The notes under the pieces are model-generated. The model had not been told where the DNA came from and made no database searches. It saw only the letters and a program-made list of their open reading frames with translations. The position numbers were made by a program, and so were the translations under genes. Below are positions 5,926-10,820 of a DNA stretch of 14,484 bases, piece after piece. Position 1 is the first letter of the stretch; each line of letters starts with the position of its first letter. Source of the DNA: CAZNKO01 sp964573855 (lineage in GTDB: Bacteria; Patescibacteriota; Patescibacteriia; UBA9934; GWF2-40-263); assembly GCA_964573855.1 (NCBI GenBank), contig CAZNKO010000023.1:1-14484 (forward strand), given 5' to 3'.

Positions 5926-6054
5926 CCCCGTTAGAAGCCTTTTGCGAAAAAGATTAAAAATCTTTTTCGCGAAGCTTTTAAAAAATCAGTATGCTACCAA
6001 CCGGTTTTATGATTTTACAAAATAAAGGTGTGTCACATACGGTTTCTAACGGGG
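5926..6054. mobile_element. MITE-like element, copy C, 129 bp, opposite orientation
   Basis: Ends CCCCGTTAGAA (5926-5936) and TTCTAACGGGG (6044-6054) bound 129 bp, flanked by direct repeats TATA (5922-5925 and 6055-6058). A perfect 12-bp hairpin GCGAAAAAGATT (5944-5955), loop AAA, complement 5959-5970, lies near the left end. When the reverse complement of copy A is laid beside it, the hairpin occupies the same position with a different sequence. The segment ACCAACCGGTTTTATGA and the right end are recognisably shared. It is therefore a diverged relative inserted in the other orientation. Confidence 0.82.
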
Positions 6055-6058
6055 TATA

Positions 6059-6097
6059 GCAAAAAAGAAAAAAGGGCGCCGTGACTACGGTCGCCCT
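6059..6097 (-). terminator. Intrinsic terminator of the unrecognised two-gene operon
   Basis: On the minus strand, right after the stop codon at 6099-6101, AGGGCGACCG (6097-6088) pairs with CGGCGCCCT (6081-6073) with one bulged A, followed by TTTTTTCTTTTTT. This is a textbook GC-rich stem with a U-tract. Confidence 0.88.
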
Positions 6098-6098
6098 C

Positions 6099-6371
6099 TC
6101 AAGCGGAAAAGAGCTGCGGTTTCGGATCCTTGCGGATGTTCCAGTGCAAAGCGCAGCGGAATCGCGTCCAGACGAGGCCGATTAAGAAATGCATGGCCAG
6201 TCCCTCTTCGCACTGGATCCACTCACACTTGCAAGGAACGATCTCGTCGCATTGCGGACCGGCTGTCATCCAGCGACCAATCACCCGACAGTGCAGATTT
6301 ACGCACCGAAATAACGCGTCCCCTCTGAACATCCGTTTCCAGACGTGCAAGTGTCGACGGGAAAGGTCCAT
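6099..6371 (-). CDS. Cysteine-rich small protein, unknown function
   Basis: A 90-residue protein that I do not recognise. It contains seven cysteines (23, 28, 41, 47, 49, 54, 73) clustered in the central third as C-x4-C ... C-x5-C-x-C-x4-C, together with His27 and several tryptophans. The spacing could suit a zinc-binding fold, but no known ribbon pattern is matched exactly. The ATG lies 7 nt after the upstream stop and has GAGG five bases before it. It is the second gene of a two-gene operon and is followed by a strong terminator. No signal peptide is evident, though residues 58-68 (LAMHFLIGLVW) are hydrophobic. Confidence 0.6.
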   Translation of the reverse strand: MDLSRRHLHVWKRMFRGDALFRCVNLHCRVIGRWMTAGPQCDEIVPCKCEWIQCEEGLAMHFLIGLVWTRFRCALHWNIRKDPKPQLFSA

Positions 6372-6378
6372 GGCCGCC

Positions 6379-6792
6379 TCACCGGAAGTCCGTCTCCGAG
6401 AGTTCGCCTGAGGCGAAGGCGCTGAAAAATTTCCGGAAGTCGGCCCCGAAAGGCGAAAGGTGTTCTCGCCGCCAGAGGCCTGTCAGAAAAATCTCCGCGA
6501 TCTTCACGACGGGGAAGGCGGCCGCCCTGGCGTCCCTCGTGAACATGAGGAGAGCGTGGAGCGGCCCCAAACCGATATCGTCCCTCGATCCGCGGTACAT
6601 CCGCTCGGCCAGGATCCGATCCGTGAGCCCGGAAAAGCGTTCCTGGAGCCCCGCTAGCTTCTCATGCGACAGCGGATGGTCCGGACTCACGTGAGGGCCT
6701 GCCCTCACCATGTAGTCCAAGGCCTGCAAGACGTACAGCGCCTGCAGAAGACGATCTCCGTCAATCATGACGGTAGTGGTTTCTTGTGCCAA
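6379..6792 (-). CDS. Uncharacterised helical protein, TTG start
   Basis: A 137-residue, mostly helical, soluble-looking protein with no family I recognise. It is rich in Leu, Arg and Phe, with amphipathic stretches such as DGDRLLQALYVLQALDYMV and AFPVVKIAEIFLTGLWRRE. The start is the TTG at 6790-6792 because GGAGGT lies just upstream at ideal spacing; the next in-frame ATG is eight codons later (residue 9). It leads the two-gene operon that ends at 6099. The operon is isolated between copies B and C of the repeat element, with its own promoter, leader dyad and terminator. Its strong Shine-Dalgarno sequence is unlike most genes here. Acquisition as a unit is possible but not shown. Confidence 0.62.
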   Translation of the reverse strand: MAQETTTVMIDGDRLLQALYVLQALDYMVRAGPHVSPDHPLSHEKLAGLQERFSGLTDRILAERMYRGSRDDIGLGPLHALLMFTRDARAAAFPVVKIAEIFLTGLWRREHLSPFGADFRKFFSAFASGELSETDFR

Positions 6793-6812
6793 AGGACACC
6801 TCCAAGGTTTGA

Positions 6813-6826
6813 GTCACGGCTGTGAC
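6813..6826. promoter_or_regulatory. Dyad GTCAC-N4-GTGAC in operon leader
   Basis: The perfect 5-bp inverted repeat (GTCAC, GGCT, GTGAC) lies between the putative -10 region and the Shine-Dalgarno sequence of the operon at 6792-6099. Its position would suit an operator or a small leader hairpin. Short dyads also arise by chance. Confidence 0.3.
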
Positions 6827-6831
6827 GCCCT

Positions 6832-6861
6832 ATCTAAAACACGCTCCGCGGTTCCGGTCAA
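6832..6861 (-). promoter_or_regulatory. Putative promoter of the unrecognised operon
   Basis: The minus strand has TTGACC (6856-6861) and, 17 to 18 bp on, TTTAGAT (6832-6838). The -35 is good, the -10 weak. As at nusA, the TTGA of the -35 box is the target duplication of the adjacent element, here copy B. Confidence 0.45.
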
Positions 6862-6992
6862 CCCCGTTAGAAATCCGTCTGTGATGTACGTACATTTTGC
6901 GTCCTCAAATCGGTTGGTGATTTGCATAACTGACAAACGGTTGGGAAAAATTTCCACGCATTGAAATTTTTCCCAGAGGATTTCTAACGGGG
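6862..6992. mobile_element. MITE-like element, copy B, 131 bp
   Basis: Same length and ends as copy A (CCCCGTTAGAAATCC ... GGATTTCTAACGGGG), the same orientation, and the same flanking direct repeat TCAA (6858-6861 and 6993-6996). About 121 of 131 positions are identical to copy A. The internal hairpin is at 6943-6956 / 6961-6974 with one mismatch (6955). It lies between the stop of the small membrane protein gene (7000) and the promoter of the next operon. Confidence 0.85.
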
Positions 6993-6999
6993 TCAATCC

Positions 7000-7209
7000 C
7001 TACAGCTTCTTGATCTCGTCCAAATTTTTATCCGGCAGATACAAAATTAAAAGGCCGGCCGCGATGCCGCCGATCGCGGTCCAGGCATGGTTGCCGCGAA
7101 AAATCAACAAGTCCAGACCGTCGAGGATGTACCACACGCCGCGCCAAATGAGCACGAGCCCGATGACCACGGCAAGATTCTGCGCAAAATAGCGAAAAAG
7201 GTTTTTCAT
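7000..7209 (-). CDS. Small two-segment membrane protein, unknown function
   Basis: A 69-residue protein starting MKNLFRYFAQNL, with hydrophobic segments at about residues 12-32 (LAVVIGLVLIWRGVWYILDGL) and 43-60 (WTAIGGIAAGLLILYLP) and a charged C-terminus (DKNLDEIKKL). The start at 7209 is preferred over a longer frame to 7281, whose extra residues are encoded by hairpin-rich leader sequence. Short proteins of this layout are common in CPR genomes, but I know of no assigned function. The upstream leader holds a perfect GCTCTCGC/GCGAGAGC hairpin. Confidence 0.7.
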   Translation of the reverse strand: MKNLFRYFAQNLAVVIGLVLIWRGVWYILDGLDLLIFRGNHAWTAIGGIAAGLLILYLPDKNLDEIKKL

Positions 7210-7227
7210 AAATTTTTCTATTTTTGC

Positions 7228-7323
7228 CCCACTTCGCTCTCGCACGGCGAGAGCTACGTTGGGGGCATCCCACATCGCCATTTGGTCCGTTAATCCCTAA
7301 CGGAGCCCGAAGGGCGAAGTGGG
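7228..7323. repeat. Inverted repeat and hairpins between tRNA-Val and small membrane protein gene
   Basis: CCCACTTCGC (7228-7237) and GCGAAGTGGG (7314-7323) are perfect complements. Inside is a separate hairpin, GCTCTCGC (7236-7243), loop ACG, GCGAGAGC (7247-7254). The whole could fold as a leader of the gene at 7209, or be another palindromic element; I see no flanking target duplication. No gene is visible in the roughly 200 bases between 7210 and 7408. Confidence 0.55.
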
Positions 7324-7390
7324 ATGGTGGACGCTGGATGTAAACCCGCCGTCGCCTTTTGGCTTTGGCGGGCGAGCGAGACGCTCCCTG

Positions 7391-7507
7391 TCCTCCGGAG
7401 CTGTGCAATGGTGGGCGGCACAGGATTCGAACCTATGACCTTCTCGGTGTAAACGAGACGCTCTAACCAGCTGAGCTAGCCGCCCACCATTGCACAGCGC
7501 AGGAGGA
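7391..7507. repeat. Long inverted repeat enclosing tRNA-Val
   Basis: The 20 bases at 7400-7419 are the exact complement of 7479-7498, and 7391-7396 complement 7502-7507 after three unmatched bases (26 of 29 paired). Seven of these pairs are the normal acceptor stem; the rest pair the 5' leader with the CCA end and 3' trailer. Confidence 0.85.
7409..7485 (-). tRNA. tRNA-Val, anticodon TAC, CCA encoded
   Basis: The minus strand folds as a full cloverleaf: acceptor GGGCGGC/GCCGCCC, D-arm GCTCAGCTGGTTAGAGC, anticodon stem TCTCG/CGAGA with loop TTTACAC (anticodon TAC at 7449-7451), T-loop TTCGAAT, discriminator A and an encoded CCA. It reads valine GUA and, by wobble, other GUN codons. The flanks extend the acceptor helix in an unusual way, described under the inverted repeat at 7391-7507. 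Confidence 0.96.
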
Positions 7508-7512
7508 TAACC

Positions 7513-7542
7513 CCAGCCGAAGGCTGGTCCGCCTCCGGCGGA
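7513..7542. repeat. Tandem pair of 15-bp palindromes (6-3-6 units)
   Basis: CCAGCCGAAGGCTGG (7513-7527) is followed directly by TCCGCCTCCGGCGGA (7528-7542). Each is a 6-bp stem with a 3-base loop. The same two-unit layout, with the same TCCGCC/GGCGGA stem, occurs inside argS at 12003-12032. Confidence 0.75.
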
Positions 7543-7548
7543 AGCTGA

Positions 7549-7650
7549 GCTAAGCGTCCGAGTGAGCTCAAGAGCGGCCGCTGGCGGCCAGCTCTTGCGA
7601 GCGAGGCGCTTAGCTTCTACCCCGCTCCAGGCGGGGTTGCTAAGCGTCCG
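7549..7650. repeat. Hairpin cluster between the two tRNA genes
   Basis: The motif GCTAAGCGTCCG occurs twice as a direct repeat (7549-7560, 7639-7650), and its core complement CGCTTAGC lies at 7606-7613. Between them are a hairpin AAGAGCGGCCG/CGGCCAGCTCTT (7570-7596, one bulge) and CCCCGC/GCGGGG (7620-7636). No gene is seen. The spacer between the tRNAs, about 180 bases, consists almost wholly of such dyads. Confidence 0.65.
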
Positions 7651-7667
7651 TGCGAGAACGACGCCTT

Positions 7668-7754
7668 TGGTGCGGACGAGAGGACTCGAACCTCCAAGGG
7701 ATTGCTCCCGCCAGCCCCTCAAGCTGGTGCGTATACCAGTTCCGCCACGTCCGC
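7668..7754 (-). tRNA. tRNA-Leu, anticodon GAG, CCA encoded
   Basis: The minus strand gives a class II tRNA with a long variable arm (GGCGGGAGCAATCCC region). Acceptor stem is GCGGACG/CGTCCGC, anticodon stem CCAGC/GCTGG with loop TTGAGGG (anticodon GAG at 7718-7720), T-loop TTCGAGT, discriminator A and an encoded CCA. It decodes leucine CUC/CUU. A promoter lies upstream, and tRNA-Val follows about 180 nt downstream, possibly in the same transcript. Confidence 0.96.
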
Positions 7755-7770
7755 GAGTTTTTGTGTGGGG

Positions 7771-7799
7771 ATGATAACGCAGATGGGGAAATCGTTCAA
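7771..7799 (-). promoter_or_regulatory. Sigma-70-type promoter for the tRNA genes
   Basis: Minus strand TTGAAC (7794-7799) and TATCAT (7771-7776), separated by 17 bp, lie 16 bp before the mature 5' end of tRNA-Leu. Confidence 0.7.
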
Positions 7800-7816
7800 G
7801 GTCCTCCGTGAACGAC

Positions 7817-7843
7817 AAAACGGACCCCCCACAGGTCCGTTTT
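7817..7843 (-). terminator. Terminator after the sigma factor / DUF5667 operon
   Basis: AAAACGGACC (7817-7826) and GGTCCGTTTT (7834-7843) form a perfect 10-bp stem. On the minus strand it follows the stop codon at 7856 and ends in TTTT, although the U-run is short. Confidence 0.75.
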
Positions 7844-7855
7844 GGATTCTCTCTC

Positions 7856-9100
7856 TTATTCGCGGCCGCGGTTGCTGCCGGAGCGATCCGAGCGCTCAGC
7901 GTCTGTTTCGTCCGCATCATCTTCATCTTCGTCCTCCGCTTCAACGCCGGTCGTCCCACGACGCTCATCGCGCTCCGTCTGCCGCTCTACCTCCCGCGCC
8001 TTCCGCTCCTCCAGACGCTCTTCCGTGCGCGCCTTCCGCTCCTCCAGACGCTCTTCGAGCTTCTCGCGAAGATCGAGCTTGAGCTTCATTCCATGCTCGA
8101 CAAGAAGTTTCACGCCCTGGGCCGCCCGAATGGTCTGGTTCCCCAGCACGAACGCCTCACCAAACTCCTTCGCTTCAAACTTCGCCTTTCCCTGTGCAAG
8201 GAGACCCTCCGCGGCCGTCAACGCTGTCTTGGCCTCTGCCACGGCCTCGGCCCCGAGACGCGCTTCTGCTTTCTCCAGGAATCGTTTCACCTCACCCACT
8301 TTGTGCTCGGCCGCCTTAAGTTTCCCAGCTGCCGCGCGCTCCTTAAAGGCACGCTTCTCTTCTGCTCCATCTGCCTCTTCCTCATCCTCTTCATCATCTT
8401 CTGCAACAATCGCTTCTTCAAGCTCCTCGGTCTGGTCCTCGACCTCGGCGAGTTCGTCTTCAACGTCTTCCTGCACATCCTCAATCTCATCTTGCTCTTC
8501 CTCGGTTGTTCCTTCTTTAGCCTTCACGCGCTCCAAAATTTGCGCATGAGCCTTGAGCGACGTCTCGAACCGCGAAGACAAATCTGCCGCATCTGTAATC
8601 TTTCCTTTCTCTTCAAAAGCCTCAATGCGCGCCTGGACTCGATCGGCATGGGCCTTAAAATTCGCCTCAATACGCGTCACGATATCTGCTTTCAGCTTTC
8701 CTTCCTCGGCAAGCGTAGACACCTCTTCGAGCCGACGCTCGGCCAAACGGGCTTCCCACTTCGCTTTCTGTTCCTCCGAAAGCGAAAGTGCGGAAACCAC
8801 CCGCTCGTTTACTTCCGTTTTCCAAGTATGAAGAACGTCTCCTGGGACGGTCCCTTCGGCGGCAAATGAGGCACCGCCGCCCCCGAGAACCGCCACAATG
8901 ATCGCAACAATGACTGGCATAGTTTTTAAACGATTAAGGATGAATAAGGGTTTACGATATATAAGACGGCCTGTGTCCTCTAATCTTACAGGATGCGCCT
9001 GAACATGGGAAAGCAGGGCCTGCCGGACAGCCGCTTTTTCCTCCTTCGTAAGCCGCATCGAGACGGCCGCACGCTTCCATTTTCGCCAAAACAAGATCAT
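7856..9100 (-). CDS. DUF5667-like membrane protein, putative anti-sigma partner
   Basis: A 414-residue protein with a basic cytoplasmic N-terminus of about 60 residues, one membrane segment at about 61-80 (MPVIVAIIVAVLGGGGASFA), and a long charged extracellular part. VPGDVLHTWK at 85-94 matches the start of the DUF5667 domain found in bacterial membrane proteins, often next to sigma factors. The rest is helical: an acidic Glu/Asp block near 230-250 and a C-terminal Glu-Arg coiled coil containing two near-identical copies of LEERLEERKAR, mirrored by a DNA repeat near 7998-8058. The ATGA overlap with the sigma factor stop implies translational coupling. An anti-sigma role for the N-terminal part is inferred from this context and topology; no zinc-binding HxxxCxxC motif is present. 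Confidence 0.8.
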   Translation of the reverse strand: MILFWRKWKRAAVSMRLTKEEKAAVRQALLSHVQAHPVRLEDTGRLIYRKPLFILNRLKTMPVIVAIIVAVLGGGGASFAAEGTVPGDVLHTWKTEVNERVVSALSLSEEQKAKWEARLAERRLEEVSTLAEEGKLKADIVTRIEANFKAHADRVQARIEAFEEKGKITDAADLSSRFETSLKAHAQILERVKAKEGTTEEEQDEIEDVQEDVEDELAEVEDQTEELEEAIVAEDDEEDEEEADGAEEKRAFKERAAAGKLKAAEHKVGEVKRFLEKAEARLGAEAVAEAKTALTAAEGLLAQGKAKFEAKEFGEAFVLGNQTIRAAQGVKLLVEHGMKLKLDLREKLEERLEERKARTEERLEERKAREVERQTERDERRGTTGVEAEDEDEDDADETDAERSDRSGSNRGRE

Positions 9101-9591
9101 AGCAATTCCTTCACTTTTTTGATGGCCCGGTGGATCCGAACGGACACCACATTCGCCGTGACCCCGAGCGTTTCCGCAATTTCCTTCGGAGATAACCCGT
9201 TCACGTAACGCAGAAGGACCACGTCCCTGTCATCTGGATCAAGACGATCAATCACACGACGGATCAGGGCAAAATCCACGGCTCGTTCTCGTGTTCCTCT
9301 CTCATCGCGACCGGGTTCGAGGCCCACCTCTTCAAGCGCCTCGAGCGAAACCGTCTTGCGCTTCGCGGATTCGTCCACAATGAGATGAAAGGCGATGCGG
9401 TAGAGATAGGGCCGGAGCTGACGGATCTCGTCCCCGCGCGAGAGTCGTTCCCAAGCACGAAGAAACGTCTCTTGCATGAGTTCTCGAGCCCGATCACGGT
9501 CGTAAAGCCGAAAATAACAATAGCGGAAGATGGCATCCGCCAGTTCGTCGTAGGCACGCATGAATTGTGCTTCCAGCCGGTTGGCGTCCAT
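9097..9591 (-). CDS. ECF-type RNA polymerase sigma factor
   Basis: A 164-residue group 4 sigma factor. Region 2 spans about residues 10-80, with the polymerase-binding and -10-recognition helices (DRARELMQETFLRAWERL). Region 4 spans about 105-160 with a helix-turn-helix for the -35 element (LSPKEIAETLGVTANVVSVR). The linker is acidic and short. Such factors direct RNA polymerase to a small set of stress or envelope genes and are usually held inactive by a membrane anti-sigma factor, here probably the overlapping downstream gene. The start is the ATG at 9591, 39 nt after the preceding gene, with no clear Shine-Dalgarno sequence. Confidence 0.92.
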   Translation of the reverse strand: MDANRLEAQFMRAYDELADAIFRYCYFRLYDRDRARELMQETFLRAWERLSRGDEIRQLRPYLYRIAFHLIVDESAKRKTVSLEALEEVGLEPGRDERGTRERAVDFALIRRVIDRLDPDDRDVVLLRYVNGLSPKEIAETLGVTANVVSVRIHRAIKKVKELL

Positions 9592-9630
9592 CTGATGTAT
9601 ATGACAAAAATAGTCGTGGATTCTTACCGT

Positions 9631-10389
9631 CTAAAAAAGACGGCCGCGGCCGGTGATCACTTTCAAGGTCAGGGGTTCAATGCTGATATCAAAACGCGTC
9701 CCTTCCATCTGCTCCCCATCCGCGTACACCATAATCGGCTGATCGCTCCGGATCGCAACGGACTGGGTCGGGACGACACTCATGCCGATGCGCTTGCGGC
9801 CAAACAGCCCAAGCCACCCAGATGGCACGGCAACTTTGAGAACCGCCTCGAGCTTGCCGTCGCGGGGATTCGCCGCGGCTGTGCTCCCGTTCCCAAGCGC
9901 GATATTGCACACCTCTAAGTCGCCGGCTTTCTTCGGTGTGATACGAAAGGCCCCTTCACAAGTGAGTTGAGCTTTAAAGTTCGGAACCGACACGCCCGTA
10001 ATAAACCGGCGGCCGTTCACCATGCCAATGTCGATCGTCTCGACGTTCCTCGCCGAAAGGACGTCACAGCCCGCAAGCCCTTGCGGAATGCCAAGCACAC
10101 GTGCGAGCACATCCGGCTCCCCGACCGGAATCAATCCAAATGTCACATTGTGTTCTGCCACCACATCGAGCACTTTGCGCACGGTGTGATCATTGCCGAC
10201 CGCGATCACGGTCGAAATCCCGCGGCGCAGTTCGTCGCGGATCATTTCTTCGGCATCCCGAAACAAAGCAAGGCGGGCGATCTTTCCGGCAATGCCGAGG
10301 TCCGTCAAACGGTTTTCGATCTGCAGGACATCCTTCTCGAACCGTTTGTCCTGGACGAAGTCATCGTAGATGTAAAGATACACAATCAA
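9631..10389 (-). CDS. Diacylglycerol/lipid kinase-like protein with degenerate GGDGT motif
   Basis: A 252-residue protein with the fold signs of the DAGK / YegS / sphingosine kinase family. The nucleotide-binding segment is VIAVGNDHTVRKVLDVV (residues 61-77), followed by IPVGEPDVLARVLGIP (87-102), which corresponds to the family IPLGTGNDFA-x-LGIP. The C-terminus (VYADGEQMEG) is the usual Asp-Gly-Glu segment. The catalytic Gly-Gly-Asp-Gly-Thr is replaced by Gly-Asn-Asp-His-Thr, and the TGN motif by EPD, so kinase activity may be altered or lost. The start is a TTG at 10389 whose bases overlap the stop of the bactofilin gene (TTGA), suggesting translational coupling; a GTG two codons later is an alternative. 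Confidence 0.8.
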   Translation of the reverse strand: MIVYLYIYDDFVQDKRFEKDVLQIENRLTDLGIAGKIARLALFRDAEEMIRDELRRGISTVIAVGNDHTVRKVLDVVAEHNVTFGLIPVGEPDVLARVLGIPQGLAGCDVLSARNVETIDIGMVNGRRFITGVSVPNFKAQLTCEGAFRITPKKAGDLEVCNIALGNGSTAAANPRDGKLEAVLKVAVPSGWLGLFGRKRIGMSVVPTQSVAIRSDQPIMVYADGEQMEGTRFDISIEPLTLKVITGRGRLF

Positions 10390-10814
10390 GCTTCAACTTC
10401 CTCACGTTCTTCGCGCGCTTTCTTTCCCTTTGCGAATGGAGCGGGCGACGGCGCCGTGCCATCCATACTCACATGTCCGTTCACCTTTGCCCCGGCCGCG
10501 ACCGAGAGCACCTGCGCTTGAACATCGCCACTCACCCGCGAGCCCTCGAGGAGATCGAGGCGCTCCGTGACCCGGATGTTCCCCTGCACTTCTCCCGCGA
10601 CGGTCGCAGATTGCGCGGTCACGTCCGCACGGATCTTTGCCGCTTCTCCGATCTTGAGCGAAGCGCCCGTTTGGAGCGTGCCGCTGAATTCGCCGTCAAT
10701 GACGACGTCACCTTGGCTTGAAAAATCCCCCTCCACCTTCACCCCCTGGGCAATAATCGTCTGTCCCCCTGTCGGATGATTGGCCATAGTGCGGTTTTCA
10801 TTACGTTTGAACAT
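10386..10814 (-). CDS. Bactofilin family cytoskeletal protein
   Basis: A 142-residue protein with the central beta-helical bactofilin (DUF583) repeats: TIIAQGVKVEGDFSSQGDVV, then GEFSGTLQ, GEVQGNI and SGDVQAQ turns, about residues 19-115. Short disordered ends flank it, the C-terminal one Lys/Glu-rich. Bactofilins polymerise without nucleotide into filaments that act in shape and envelope organisation. The gene lies 6 nt after the argS stop and overlaps the lipid-kinase-like gene, so it is probably part of the argS transcript. Start ATG 10814 is chosen; an alternative is MANHPTG at codon 10. Confidence 0.9.
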   Translation of the reverse strand: MFKRNENRTMANHPTGGQTIIAQGVKVEGDFSSQGDVVIDGEFSGTLQTGASLKIGEAAKIRADVTAQSATVAGEVQGNIRVTERLDLLEGSRVSGDVQAQVLSVAAGAKVNGHVSMDGTAPSPAPFAKGKKAREEREEVEA

Positions 10815-10820
10815 AAGAAG

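Noticed and set aside
7540..7562. Possible 5' half of a tRNA on the minus strand (GGACGCTTAGCTCAG)
   Set aside because: No anticodon arm or T-arm follows. The sequence is better explained by the repeated GCTAAGCGTCCG hairpin units.
7549..7650. Possible CRISPR-like direct repeat (GCTAAGCGTCCG twice)
   Set aside because: Only two short copies, irregular spacing, no cas genes, and the interval is filled with hairpins.
7297..7968. Minus-strand 223-codon ORF
   Set aside because: It runs through both tRNA genes, the hairpin spacer and a terminator, so it is chance open frame in GC-rich DNA.
7808..8869. Long plus-strand ORFs opposite the DUF5667-like gene
   Set aside because: They are antisense shadows of a Glu/Arg-rich coding sequence, with low-complexity Ser/Arg or Leu/Phe content and no start signals.
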